Positions 19,474-29,165 of a stretch of 52,344 bases of DNA are shown one piece after another. Position numbers and translations under genes: made by a program. The number at the start of each line of letters is the position of its first letter. Position 1 is the stretch's first letter. Below the pieces are notes generated by a model. That model made no database searches. It was not told the origin of the DNA and saw only the letters and a list, made by a program, of their open reading frames with translations. Source of the DNA: Ascoidea tarda (nom. inval.) (taxonomy: Eukaryota > Ascomycota > Saccharomycetes > Ascoideales > Ascoideaceae); contig JAKTTS010000044.1 of NCBI GenBank assembly GCA_030560485.1, positions 1 through 52,344 on the forward strand, in the 5' to 3' direction.

Positions 19474-21849
19474 ATGTCTCAATCCTTCCTCTCCAAAAGA
19501 GCTATTTCGATAGTCTCAAATAAACTTGTGTTGGATTCCTCTGTATCATTGAATTTTATTAGAAATAATATAGCATCCACTTTTAATACCAGAACAATTA
19601 TCAATTTGCAACCAAAAAACAAATTCAATTACTTGTCTTTTCCAAGACATTTTTCAACCATAATTCCAAGATTCCAGGCTCAAGTTGACGAGATTAAAAG
19701 TAAGCTTGAACACAATGATAAACTCGATTCACCCAAAGAAAAAAATAGTGAGAAAGCTGAAAAATCAGAATCCAAGAGTGAAGAACCCTCTGCAGACTTT
19801 GCCTCTTTACAATACCAAAATTTGGTTGACAAGACTATTATTGATGGTATTCACAAGCTAGGTATGAAGGAAATGACTCCAGTTCAGCAAAAATCTATTC
19901 CTTATCTTTTAAAAAATAAATTTGGTTTGATTTCCAGAGCTAAAACAGGTACAGGTAAAACTTTGGCTTTTGGTATACCCATTTTGCAAGAAGTGGTTGA
20001 AAAAATCAAATCTGACCCAAATAAAGATCTTTCAAAAGTATCTGCTTTGATTATTGCTCCCACAAGAGATTTAGCAAATCAAATCAAAATTGCCTTGGAT
20101 AGTGTTTTAGGTGTGGAATCTGTCTTGAATAAGGATTCAAAATATGGTTCAAATCAAAACAGAAATAGAAGAAACTCTTACGGTGGTTATAACCGTGGAA
20201 ACTCTAGAAATTCCTATGATTATGGTAATGATCGTGGAAGTTCTAGAAACCCTTTCTCTTTAATAAAAACTTTAAACGTTGTTGGTGGTGAAAGCAGAGG
20301 TTATCAAATCAGCAATTTTGAAAAAAAAATTGTTCCTCAAATTGTTATAGCTACTCCTGGTAGATTTTTAGATATTGTTGAAGTCGACTGTGTCTTGAAC
20401 GCTTTTACTGATATAAAGACTTTAGTTCTTGATGAGGCTGACAGATTACTAGATATTGGTTTCAAAGATGATTTAATTAAAATAAATTCCGGTTTGATTA
20501 AATTACACAATATGGGTCTTGAACAACAGGGTTTGCCAGCCGTAAAACAACCATTTAGAACATTACTATTCTCTGCTACAATCGATAAAAGTGTATTAAG
20601 TTTTACCAAAGCTGTTCTTGGTGGTGATGTTAAATATCTTGATAACGTTAATCCAAATGAACCTGAAGCTCATACAAGAATTGAGCAAACTTACGTTCAA
20701 ACTAAAAACTACTTTGAAAATTTCATCGGCGCAACAAAATATATTGATGATGCTTTAACCACAGCTGTTGATACAAATGAAAAAAACTTCAAAGCAATTA
20801 TTTTCTTACCAACTGTCAAAAGTGTAACCTTTTATTCAAACGCACTTTCTCACTACTTGGATGATAAATTTCAAAATGTTAACTCAGTACATCTTCCTAG
20901 ACCTGATAGAAATAGAAATATTATAGATGTTTATGAATTTCATGGAAAATTAACTCAAAATGCTAGAGATAGAACTGTACACAACTTTAAACACACCAAA
21001 AATAATGCAATTCTAGTTACAAGTGATGTTGGTGCTCGTGGTATGGATTTCCCTCACGTTTCTCATGTTATCCAGATTGGTATCCCAACCGAGTCATCTA
21101 CATATGTTCACAGAATTGGTAGAACTGCTAGAGCTGGAAATTATGGTAAATCGGTATTGTTTTCAACTGAAGTAGAATCTGCTTTTACGACTATCCTAGA
21201 AGCACGTAAAATAACTTTTTCCAAAAAAGAAAAGTTTGATATTAAAAAGGCTGAAAGTGTTAAAAAACATTTTGTTAACTGGTCTACTCAAGCTGCAGAA
21301 AATGGCGATGATCTTGCCCAGGAAACTAGCATTTCATTATTAGGTTATGTTACTCAATTTTCAACAATGCTTCGTGCCGATAAAATAGACTTGGTTGAAA
21401 CTGTTGCTCTGTCTTATAAGTTGATGATGGATGACGCAAGTAAAAGAATTCGTTTACCAAGGAATTTATTAACTCATTTGTTTGGAGAAAGAAGACATCC
21501 AATATTAGATGATTATTTTGACACAGGAAGATCGTTTTCAAACAGAGAATTTGGTGATAGACAAAGTTTCGGTAGGAATTCAGATAAAAAAGGATATTTC
21601 GGCAATGATAACAGTGATGATGGAGGATTCCTCGCTGATAAAGGGTTTTCCAAAGATAGAGGATTCTCCAAAGATAGGGGATTCTCCAAAGATAGGGGAT
21701 TCTTCAAAGATAGGGGATTTTCTAATGATAAATATGGTGACAAAAAAGGTTTTGGAGGTAGAAAATCAAATTACCTGGATAATAAAAGAGATTCAAGATC
21801 ATCATTCAGAGATCGTGAAAGAAGATCAAACAGATACGATGATTTTTAA
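19474..21849 (+). CDS. MSS116: Mitochondrial DEAD-box RNA helicase (Mss116-like)
   Basis: 791 residues. The basic, Ser/Arg-rich N-terminus fits a mitochondrial presequence. Helicase core: MTPVQQKSIPYLL (Q motif), RAKTGTGKT, APTRDLANQ, GGESRGYQ, ATPGRFLD, LDEADRLLD, LFSATI, then ARGMDFPHVSHVIQIG and HRIGRTARAG. Mss116 and its relatives promote group I/II intron splicing and RNA handling in mitochondria. Odd: an Asn/Arg/Gly/Tyr-rich insert of about 45 residues (about 218-262) lies inside the first RecA domain between the APTRD and GGESR motifs, and the C-terminal tail holds hexapeptide repeats GFSKDR. Both may bind RNA, like the basic tail of S. cerevisiae Mss116. Confidence 0.9.
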   Translation: MSQSFLSKRAISIVSNKLVLDSSVSLNFIRNNIASTFNTRTIINLQPKNKFNYLSFPRHFSTIIPRFQAQVDEIKSKLEHNDKLDSPKEKNSEKAEKSESKSEEPSADFASLQYQNLVDKTIIDGIHKLGMKEMTPVQQKSIPYLLKNKFGLISRAKTGTGKTLAFGIPILQEVVEKIKSDPNKDLSKVSALIIAPTRDLANQIKIALDSVLGVESVLNKDSKYGSNQNRNRRNSYGGYNRGNSRNSYDYGNDRGSSRNPFSLIKTLNVVGGESRGYQISNFEKKIVPQIVIATPGRFLDIVEVDCVLNAFTDIKTLVLDEADRLLDIGFKDDLIKINSGLIKLHNMGLEQQGLPAVKQPFRTLLFSATIDKSVLSFTKAVLGGDVKYLDNVNPNEPEAHTRIEQTYVQTKNYFENFIGATKYIDDALTTAVDTNEKNFKAIIFLPTVKSVTFYSNALSHYLDDKFQNVNSVHLPRPDRNRNIIDVYEFHGKLTQNARDRTVHNFKHTKNNAILVTSDVGARGMDFPHVSHVIQIGIPTESSTYVHRIGRTARAGNYGKSVLFSTEVESAFTTILEARKITFSKKEKFDIKKAESVKKHFVNWSTQAAENGDDLAQETSISLLGYVTQFSTMLRADKIDLVETVALSYKLMMDDASKRIRLPRNLLTHLFGERRHPILDDYFDTGRSFSNREFGDRQSFGRNSDKKGYFGNDNSDDGGFLADKGFSKDRGFSKDRGFSKDRGFFKDRGFSNDKYGDKKGFGGRKSNYLDNKRDSRSSFRDRERRSNRYDDF
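21637..21731 (+). repeat. MSS116: 18-bp coding minisatellite in the MSS116 tail
   Basis: About five tandem copies of an 18-bp unit encoding GFSKDR (fourth copy GFFKDR, last GFSNDK). The copies are nearly identical at DNA level, so expansion is recent. The basic repeats extend the RNA-binding-like tail. Confidence 0.85.
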
Positions 21850-22005
21850 TTAGCATAATTTTCTGATGCTCCCAGTAAATTGAATGTTTTTTAAAAAAAA
21901 ATAAACTAATAATTTGTAAATAAATATCTAAATAATATATATACCTTAATTTGTTGAATATAGGAAAATGTACTATATGTAATGAATTTGAACGAAAATA
22001 AAATA

Positions 22006-23236
22006 TTATTCAATTAGTAAATTATTTTTTAATTCTTTTAATATCAAATTACCATCAGTAGAAGAAGATAGGATTGTGTTCTCAAAAGGATGAAAATCCA
22101 CATCGATTACAGTGCCATTATGGCCATCCAACTGATTGATAGTTTTTCTTGAATTCAAGTCCCAAACTGTTACATTTTTATTTGAGTTACCAGATATTAT
22201 AACAGGTAATCTATTGCTATTATTAATGTTATCAACAATTTTTGATCTGATTAAATAATTTTCACTATTATTGTAAGTTCCGTCATAAACAACAGGTTTA
22301 ATCCTTTTATTATCGTATTTGTCATTGTTACTGGAATTGATATTAAATGAGGAATCATAAATTCTTATTGTGTCATCATTTGATCGTGAAATTAACGAAT
22401 TGTTATCATCAGATAAAGATAGAGAAGTTATTGAATCGAGGTGGGGAGATCTGATTTTGAAATAGGGATTTTCTTTATCAAAATACCTTAAATCAAAGGC
22501 ATATATTATTGGATTCAAACCAGAAGTGAAAATTAAATTGTTTTTGATTGAAGATACTAAAGAAAATAAAGAATAATTATTGATGTTAATCTTTTTAATC
22601 ATGTTTTGTTTGAATCTTTGATCCCATAGTATCAAATCACCATTATCGTTACATGATATGAAATTGTTGTTATAATTCAAGTAATCATTGTTGATTATAT
22701 CGAAATCGTTTACAATTAAATGATGGTGATTAAAATTAGTTTGAGGGTTTATTTTGTTTGTAGAATCAAATTTATAAGTAAATTTTTTGATTTTCTTGCA
22801 AGATTTAAGATCCCAAAGGGCTAACGTATTATCAGCAGAAGATGTTATAATTCTCTCGTTATCGTTTCTGAACCATTTTAACGAGGTTATGGCATTTTTA
22901 TGACCAGATAATTTGCAAAGGTTAACAGCCGAAAGATCTGTTGAATTCTGAGGAAACTTCCAAATAAACAAATTTCTGTCCATTCCTCCACTTGCAATCA
23001 ATGTTCCGTCACCATTGAATCTCGAGGTCAATATGGGCCCCTCATGGCCTTGTAATATCAAGTCAGGGACATTGTCAATTGAAGACACTGGGTCTATTCT
23101 TGTCTGTGATGGGTTCAGTTAGTAACATTGCCAATTCCCAGAGAGCAGGCAACAAGTAGCAAACACTTACACGTTTGGCGGTATACACATCCTCTAGCAA
23201 CTCAGGGTTCCTTCTCTTTACCAAAGAAGACGACAT
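22006..23236 (-). CDS. U5 snRNP 40-kDa WD-repeat protein, spliced (complement join 22006..23103, 23171..23236)
   Basis: The main frame opens with GTG, not ATG. An upstream exon on the minus strand, ATG at 23236-23234, gives 22 codons (MSSSLVKRRNPELLEDVYTA, then KR) up to GTAAGT. A perfect TACTAAC (23124-23118) and CACAG acceptor follow, and exon 2 starts in phase 0 with TRIDPVSS. Total about 387 residues. The short basic N-terminus followed by LILQGHEGPILTSRFNGDGTLIASGGMDRNLFIW matches human SNRNP40 and S. pombe Spf38. WD units: LSGHKNAITSLKW, SSADNTLALWDL, NGDLILWDQRF, HLDSITSLS, SNDDTIRIYD, SGNSNKNVTVWDL, LDGHNGTVIDVDFHP. The protein belongs to the U5 snRNP of the spliceosome. S. cerevisiae has no clear equivalent, so its presence points away from that lineage. 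Confidence 0.85.
23104..23170 (-). other. Intron in the U5-40K gene (67 bp)
   Basis: On the minus strand: donor GTAAGT (23170-23165), branch TACTAAC (23124-23118) with the branch A 15 nt before the acceptor, acceptor CACAG ending at 23104. Phase 0. Confidence 0.88.
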
Positions 23237-23681
23237 AGTGTTTCACAGCCTACATCAGCACCCAAAGCAGCACTTTCTTCTTCACCACCAAAACCTCGAC
23301 CCAAAACCACCTTCAAAACCGGACACATCCAACCCGCAGAAGCACGGCCGCGGAGTTCCAGTCCGCAAATGTACCGTGGATTATCCGGAGCTTCATAAAT
23401 ACGTGCTCCGGATGAAGACTACAGAAACCGTGTCTCTCACGTGCAACGGTTGTGCATCTCCCCAGAAAATGCTGAAGGCGGGATCGGCGGGCTGTGATTG
23501 GCTGGAGTTGCTTTGCTCTTCTGAGGTGGGTGATTTGATGATTATTATCGCACAATCAACCAATATACACCTCATTTTGTTCTTTGCTGAACTGTCCTGT
23601 TCTATTATATCTACTTCCCAACTCCTTTTCAATTAACCATTCTTTGTACACTCTTCTGTTTCCTATTCTTTTACACTCGAA
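23237..23681. other. Divergent promoter region, U5-40K and INH1
   Basis: Less AT-rich than neighbouring spacers. It contains TCACGTG at 23437-23443 and TCCGGAGC/GCTCCGGA copies near 23382-23412. Open frames on both strands here (60-150 codons) overlap the U5-40K first exon and show no domain. Confidence 0.6.
23437..23443 (+). promoter_or_regulatory. E-box (TCACGTG) between U5-40K and INH1
   Basis: TCACGTG core of a Cbf1-type site, 239 bp upstream of the INH1 ATG and about 200 bp upstream of the U5-40K ATG. It could serve either gene. Confidence 0.42.
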
Positions 23682-24091
23682 ATGGTCTTAACTTTGTTTA
23701 CTCGTCGTGCTATGGTCTCTTCTCCAAAAAGCATTAGCGCTGTTAGATTCTACTCTGAAGGCTCCACTGGTTCTTTCAGAGGCGAAGGTGCTTCTGACTC
23801 ATTTACTGTAAGTCATTGTTATTACATCTAGTATTGGTTGGGCTACTTTTGCCTTTAATATTAGGTGGATATTGCTAATTGAACTAGCATTGTTTACCCC
23901 ATTATCGATTGAATTCGTACTAACGTTTTGTACTCTCAATTCCATTGTAGAAACGTGAAAAAGCAAAAGAAGACTACTATGTTAAACAACATGAAATTGA
24001 AAAATTGGCTGCTTTAAGAAACGAATTAAAAAAACTTCATAAAGAAAAAGACGAATTAGAAGAAAAAATCTTTGATGCAAAAGACAAATAA
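23682..24091 (+). CDS. INH1: Mitochondrial F1-ATPase inhibitor, spliced (join 23682..23807, 23951..24091)
   Basis: Exon 1 (42 codons) begins MVLTLFTRRAMVSS and ends at ...GEGASDSFT; exon 2 starts KREKAKEDYYVKQHE. Total 88 residues, like yeast Inh1/Stf1. The inhibitor blocks ATP hydrolysis by F1Fo-ATP synthase when the proton gradient collapses. Seen: an Arg/Ser-rich presequence with FYSEG near the likely cleavage point, the conserved GSFRGEGASDSF-KREKAKEDYYV inhibitory segment of the IATP family, and a Lys/Glu-rich C-terminal helix (IEKLAALRNELKKL) for dimer coiled coil. The intron splits the inhibitory segment itself. It is too short for simple ORF calling because of the intron. Inh1 versus Stf1 cannot be separated. 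Confidence 0.93.
23808..23950 (+). other. INH1: Intron in INH1 (143 bp)
   Basis: GTAAGT donor at 23808-23813, TACTAAC at 23918-23924, TTGTAG acceptor ending at 23950; branch A to acceptor 27 nt; phase 0. Confidence 0.92.
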
Positions 24092-24456
24092 GCTAATTTG
24101 GATAATGAAAAGAAAAATAAACTGCTTTTTTCTTTTTATTACCAAAAATGATAAATTAACATTACAATAATATAACTTTATGAAATCATTTTTTTTCATC
24201 TCACTTAAATACTAAATTGATTTATTTTTATTTTTGGCTGTTTTCTTTTTCATCAGTTAATTTAGTATTATTTTTAACAATATACTTTTATTATTATTCT
24301 GCCCTTTTATATTCCTCAAAATTTCTTTTTTTTTTTTTTTTGAGCATTAATATATTTATTTTGATATTCAACAATCTATATAATAACCGTATAACAATTA
24401 ATAGAAAGATAATCTAAAAAAATTAAAAAATTAAAAAAACAAATCTTTTAAATAAG
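24092..24456. other. Convergent spacer, INH1 to lipase
   Basis: Strongly AT-rich with T runs (a stretch of about 16 T near 24325-24342) and A-rich sequence at the lipase side. No gene; presumably both 3' ends. Confidence 0.6.
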
Positions 24457-26112
24457 TTATCCCAATTTATTACACTCACTTGTAAAAATAAAGTATCTGG
24501 TATGTTCATATGAATGTAATAATTTTTCCACTTTTTTCTTATTTTCTTTTGTATCATTAATATTATGACTCTCAGCAGCTGTATGATTGGTTTTGTTTTC
24601 ATCTCGATACATATAATAGCTTTTCATGAATCTTATATCGGGTATTAATTCATTTTTATTAATTTCTTTCAATAAAGTAATTTTAGTTTCATTAAAAAAA
24701 TAATTAAAAAATTCTTTATAAACCCCATTTAAATTTGAGTTTTCCTTGTTGATTTCGTCATGGTTGCTTTTTCCATTATTAATTTCATAATTGTTTTTAT
24801 TATCATCATCGCTATCATCATTGTTATTGAAAATAATCAAATCATCTATTAAATGAGGGAGTTCCCTTTTATTTATAACAATTTCTATACCTACATGATT
24901 AAAAGTAAATAATTTTTTAAATCTAATAATACTTTTTAAAAATTTATTTTTAATTTTTTTAAATTTGGAATTTGTGATAAAATTTAATAAATCCACCAAA
25001 TTGTTTTTACTTTCACTTTTACTTTCATTTTCGTTTTCATTATATTTATCCTTAAACTCCTTTTCAAAAATACCTAAAGAATTCATTGCAATCGTTGGTG
25101 GTAAGTCAGGAACATAATCACCTTTATGAGTTATTCGAATTATTCCACCATTTTCAAATAGTATTTCTTCCAACTTTTCTGACTCTCGGTTATTATATAT
25201 TTCACCGTCAGTGGAATAAATAAAACCATTTTCAAATAAATTATTTAATAAAGCATCTGTATTGAAAATTTGATTAATAAATTCACTTAATTTGTGATTA
25301 GTGGCCTTTGGACCGCCAAAAGTTATAATTAATGGGTTTAAACCCAATAATTTAAATTCCAAACCAGTTAATATAGCTAGAGAAGAACCTAATGAATGGC
25401 CAGTAATTTCAATAAAGTAATCTGAATAAGTTTTGACCAATTCAATTGTTGTTGAATAAATATCTTCGACAATTGACCCGTAAGCTTGAAAAAACCCAAA
25501 ATGAACCAAACAACATGAACAATTGTAGTTATTAAAAGAATTGTCAATATGGTACTGCAAATATGGGATAAAATTAACAGGAAAAATAGATAAATTAATC
25601 AACCAATCATTGTAATATCTTGAACCTCTAAATGCTATTATAATTTTTCTGGATTTATGATTCAAGGCAATATAACCATTTGGTTTTAAATGGTCAAGTA
25701 AGTTGATTTTTTTAGTTTTAATGTGGTTTATTTGGTACTCATCTTCATTATTGCTAACTTCCTCAATAGTATCAATTTTAAACACTTTAACCAACTCATA
25801 ATTTCTATCATTTTCAAGTGAATTTTTACAAAAGTCTAAAGGGCATTTAAATTTTCTTTCATCGGTATCATAATCAATTTTTAGCGAGTCTTTTCTATTG
25901 ATGCAATAAGTGATTGAAGAAAAATTGGCAGCTTCAGTTATCTTTTGAAACAAGGGTTGAGATATTTTATTATTATTATCATTATTATAATTATTTGCTG
26001 AAATTGGTTCAGCGTTGATAATCAGAAAGCAAATGAAATTAACTACTATGAAAGTCACACCCAAATAGAAACTTGTTGGTATTGAGGCGAAGTTTCGACT
26101 AGATGAATGCAT
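24457..26112 (-). CDS. Class 3 (fungal) triacylglycerol lipase-like protein
   Basis: 551 residues from the ATG at 26112-26110. The frame is open 60 codons further (Ala/Ser-rich, CAG/AGC triplet DNA) but only with GTG, and the ATG chosen is followed by a hydrophobic segment (residues about 13-33, SFYLGVTFIVVNFICFLII) fitting a signal peptide or anchor. The catalytic serine is Ser240 in ITGHSLGSS. The charge-relay Asp is likely in THKGDYVPDLPP, and His in FNHVGIEIV, the usual order for class 3 lipases. AFRGSRYYNDWLINL is the typical oxyanion-side region. Closest known yeast type is Lih1 (YJR107W) or a related secreted lipase. Odd: long Asn/Asp/Lys-rich inserts toward the C-terminus. Substrate not established. 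Confidence 0.85.
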   Translation of the reverse strand: MHSSSRNFASIPTSFYLGVTFIVVNFICFLIINAEPISANNYNNDNNNKISQPLFQKITEAANFSSITYCINRKDSLKIDYDTDERKFKCPLDFCKNSLENDRNYELVKVFKIDTIEEVSNNEDEYQINHIKTKKINLLDHLKPNGYIALNHKSRKIIIAFRGSRYYNDWLINLSIFPVNFIPYLQYHIDNSFNNYNCSCCLVHFGFFQAYGSIVEDIYSTTIELVKTYSDYFIEITGHSLGSSLAILTGLEFKLLGLNPLIITFGGPKATNHKLSEFINQIFNTDALLNNLFENGFIYSTDGEIYNNRESEKLEEILFENGGIIRITHKGDYVPDLPPTIAMNSLGIFEKEFKDKYNENENESKSESKNNLVDLLNFITNSKFKKIKNKFLKSIIRFKKLFTFNHVGIEIVINKRELPHLIDDLIIFNNNDDSDDDNKNNYEINNGKSNHDEINKENSNLNGVYKEFFNYFFNETKITLLKEINKNELIPDIRFMKSYYMYRDENKTNHTAAESHNINDTKENKKKVEKLLHSYEHTRYFIFTSECNKLG

Positions 26113-26791
26113 TTCCTGATTTAATTCACTATAAGCAGTGATAGGAATCTCAAGATGGAAATCAAAAGCAGCAGAAGCAGCAGAAACCCCATTCTGTAGG
26201 AGCTGTTCCGATCGGGTGGCAAAAGAAGCAGAGGGAGCAGAAGAAGCAGAGGAAGCAAAAGCATCAGAAGCCTCTGGGACATAAGGGCCCACTGTTGGAG
26301 AGACTATTCAGAAGCTATTCAACAGCATTTTGTTGGTTTATCATCTCATCTCATTATGCATTATAAAGCTTGACTTGATAAGAAATCGATCTGCAGATCG
26401 GATTCGGAAATGTTGGTAAGTTGAGTATGAAATTTTACCCATTTGAACATTGCTAGCCCTCAACAGTACTAGTTGTAAGAGAATAGGTGGTTATTTCAAA
26501 TGGCGAATGCGTAGACAAGTCCAACAATTTTAATTGGGACTTTTTATGCAGATTGAAAAGTTGGCTGAGTGGAGGCATTACAGTATTGTTTTTTGATTGA
26601 TATATTCCATATATAACGAGACGATAGTGTTGTAACAAAGTGGATCCAGAAAGAAAAAGAAAAAGCAAAAAAGAGAAACCTTAAGGGATATTGAAATATA
26701 TACTTTCAGTTGAGCTCAGTTGTTGTTTGTTGATGAGATATACTGTGTTGGATTATTAATTATATTTTGACAAAACGTGGAGGCGATAAGA
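26113..26791. other. Divergent promoter region, lipase and mitochondrial protein
   Basis: Next to the lipase ATG lies CAG/AGC/GCA triplet-rich DNA (26165-26275). In another minus-strand frame it would give a Leu-rich upstream ORF starting at about 26284. The rest is ordinary promoter sequence. The 71-codon frame at 26453 has no match. Confidence 0.5.
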
Positions 26792-28156
26792 ATGGCATTT
26801 ATGATTCCTAAAGGAAACTTGTTAATTGGAAGATCAGCCTGTCTGGGCTTGAATCAACTATCATACCCACTAAGAGAGTATTCAACTGGAAATACTTACA
26901 AGAAGAAAAATGGCAGTGGTGATGATATCAAACCAGAAATTAAACCTAATCCAAGATTGGCTCCATTAAATATCATGGTATTACCGATTACTAATAAAAA
27001 GATTTTTCTATATTACAACTTCAATCAGCAGTATAACGTCCATACATATCTGTCATTAAAGACACTAAAGCCAGTTACAACTTCTACTTTTAATCCCAGT
27101 TCTAATTCAACTTTCAATTTATTTTCAGAGAAATTCAAAGAAACCAAATTAAAAGCCTCGATCTATTCGAATAAATTTATCGTAAAATTCAACAGTGTTT
27201 GGTTAGGTTTATTGAAATCCGATAAAAGAGCAATCAAGTATTGTTGCAACTTCATTCAAAAGCTAATTGATAATATCAACTGGAATGAAATATGTTTAAG
27301 ATCAATTCCATCAAGAGAAGTTATATTGAGAGAAATCCAGGTTGTCAGTGATACCAATAAGCAAAAAAATATTGATAATTTTCATGATGATATAAATTAT
27401 AATGGGAATAGAGATGATGGCAAGGGATATTTAAAAAAACACGACGTTAATGAAATATTGTTAAAAGAATTGAAATTGAATCATGAAAAGAGGGTTAATT
27501 TTATACTAGATAATAATAACTATAAGAAAAATAATTATGATAATGGTGATAACAAGATTACAATTACCCACGATGAAATGATGAATAATAAGATTAGTTT
27601 GAATTTAATCAAGCCAATTCCATTATATTTTCCAAAAGAATTTATTTCAAATTTTGAAGTATCTAAAAAGCTTGAAAGAATCTCGATTAATTCGACCAAT
27701 TATCATACAAAGCAATTAATTTATTGTTTAATTGGTATTCCATTAACCCTACCAATTGCAGTTGTTCCCATTATACCAAATTTTCCCGGTTTTTATTTAT
27801 GTTATAGAGCATATTGTCATGTAAAGGCCCTTATTGGGTTGAAACATTTAAAATATTTGCTAAATAATGAAAGTATAGATTCTAGCAACCTGAAAAATGG
27901 CAAAAGAAACAGTTTCTTGGACGAGAATTACATAACAGGAAATTTAGTCTATGAAAATTTGAAAGAGTTCAATGATATTTATTCAAAATACAGTGGGAAT
28001 AAAATTGAATTCAACAGCAGCCTCAGCGATAAAAAAGAGAAAATGGTGATTAATAAAGAAATGATTGCAGATATTGTGCAATTTACTGGGCTACAAGATT
28101 TGAAAACACCTCTTGAGATTGCGTACAAACAGGAGAGTAAGAAGTTGGGTCGATAA
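26792..28156 (+). CDS. Mitochondrial protein of the K+/H+-exchange-related family (PF10173-like)
   Basis: 454 residues from the ATG at 26792; a GTG at 26777 only extends the frame. The N-terminus (MAFMIPKGNLLIGRSACLGL...REYSTGN) looks like a mitochondrial presequence. The protein has LNIMVLPITNKKIFLYYN near its start and a hydrophobic hairpin YCLIGIPLTLPIAVVPIIPN then FPGFYLCYRAYCHVKALIG at about residues 313-350. That pattern fits the family of S. cerevisiae YDL183C, implicated genetically in mitochondrial K+/H+ exchange. The region between (residues 180-285) is charged and poorly conserved. I assign the family from memory of this signature, with no alignment. Confidence 0.68.
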   Translation: MAFMIPKGNLLIGRSACLGLNQLSYPLREYSTGNTYKKKNGSGDDIKPEIKPNPRLAPLNIMVLPITNKKIFLYYNFNQQYNVHTYLSLKTLKPVTTSTFNPSSNSTFNLFSEKFKETKLKASIYSNKFIVKFNSVWLGLLKSDKRAIKYCCNFIQKLIDNINWNEICLRSIPSREVILREIQVVSDTNKQKNIDNFHDDINYNGNRDDGKGYLKKHDVNEILLKELKLNHEKRVNFILDNNNYKKNNYDNGDNKITITHDEMMNNKISLNLIKPIPLYFPKEFISNFEVSKKLERISINSTNYHTKQLIYCLIGIPLTLPIAVVPIIPNFPGFYLCYRAYCHVKALIGLKHLKYLLNNESIDSSNLKNGKRNSFLDENYITGNLVYENLKEFNDIYSKYSGNKIEFNSSLSDKKEKMVINKEMIADIVQFTGLQDLKTPLEIAYKQESKKLGR

Positions 28157-28596
28157 GTAGGAGGTCATTGTATATATATATAGCTATTTAAATCATGCAA
28201 ATAAAAATTATATTATTAAACCGAATTAAAATTGCCTTCTCCTGTTTCTTGTGTTTCGTGTGCTTCTTGTGCTTCTTTTGATATTTGTAGAGCCCAGTTC
28301 TGAGTAATGAGACCTATATCAAAACACATGATATGCACGCGTATCTAAAAACAGAAGGCTGTTGCGTGGTTTAGATAAGCGGGTAACAGCAGCCGCTTTG
28401 AGAGCAATTGCGGGAGAGAGAAAGCTCCTTAAAACGCTTCTTCTTTCTCTCTTTCTTCGTTTCTTCTCTTTCCCTAGAATATCGATAACTTGATTATCAT
28501 TTTTCAGTATGTGCCAAATCCAAGAAACAGTCAATTGCTCAATTAATTGGTATTTGAATATTAATTGATTCATTTATATTAACGAGTATATTAGAA
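28157..28596. other. Intergenic, promoter of RPL41
   Basis: Contains AACACATGATAT (28324-28335), a partial Cbf1-like E-box, and a pyrimidine-rich block (28436-28476). No additional gene; the 84-codon antisense frame is fortuitous. Confidence 0.5.
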
Positions 28597-28674
28597 ATGA
28601 GAGCTAAATGGAGAAAGAAGAGAGTTAGAAGACTTAAGAGAAAGAGACGGAAGGTTAGAGCCAGATCCAAATAA
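28597..28674 (+). CDS. RPL41: 60S ribosomal protein eL41
   Basis: A 25-residue protein beginning MRAKWRKKR and ending KVRARSK, followed by TAA. It differs from the S. cerevisiae Rpl41 sequence as I recall it at about one position. eL41 is the smallest ribosomal protein, almost wholly Arg/Lys, and forms a helix at the inter-subunit bridge. It is below normal ORF length cut-offs and is easily lost in annotation. No intron is visible inside it. Cycloheximide-type residues are not in this protein, so no resistance inference applies. Confidence 0.96.
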   Translation: MRAKWRKKRVRRLKRKRRKVRARSK

Positions 28675-29165
28675 GCAGACGAATTATAATTGTTGAGAAG
28701 AAAAAGAATTGAATTGAAGATTTAATTGATAATAATAAAGATGAAATTAATAATAATAAAGATGAAATTAATAATAAGAATTGGTTTTTATTTTGAATTG
28801 TATCAAATATTAAAAAAATTTATTAAAATGGAAATTAAATTAAGCTTGACAGGATAAACTTCTTTTATATTTATTAACTTTAATCAATTAAAGTAATTGT
28901 TAATTAAAAATGTTTTAAATAGTTGCTTTACAAAAATAATTTTTACTATTATTACTAAATTAAATTTAAGACTCAAGTATTTTTTTGGACAACAAATTGT
29001 AATCAAAAAAAAACACCAAATTTATTTCTTGTTATTTATTCAAAAAGATTTATTTAATGCATTTATATTTATATACGTTTTTAAAAATATGAAGTCTGCT
29101 ATATTTTAATATGAGAAGTAATTGTAGTGAAGAAAAATTGATTTAAAGAAATGAGATAGGTCTAA
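28675..29165. other. Intergenic, RPL41 to RING gene
   Basis: AT-rich convergent spacer. It begins with a short tandem repeat (AATAATAATAAAGATGAAATT, about two copies, 28729-28776). The 70-codon frame at 28897 is low complexity. No RNA gene seen. Confidence 0.5.
28729..28776 (+). repeat. 21-bp tandem repeat after RPL41
   Basis: Two direct copies of an AATAATAAAGATGAAATT-type unit plus a partial third, non-coding. Confidence 0.7.

Noticed and set aside
23086-23088. GTG as the start of the U5-40K protein
   Set aside because: The spliced upstream exon supplies an ATG and the basic N-terminus expected of the family.
23175-23636. 153-codon + strand frame overlapping the U5-40K first exon and the INH1 promoter
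   Set aside because: It is antisense to a well-supported exon and shows no recognisable domain.
26113-26292. 60-codon Ala/Ser-rich extension of the lipase N-terminus
   Set aside because: It has only a GTG start, derives from triplet-rich DNA, and would bury the signal-peptide-like segment.
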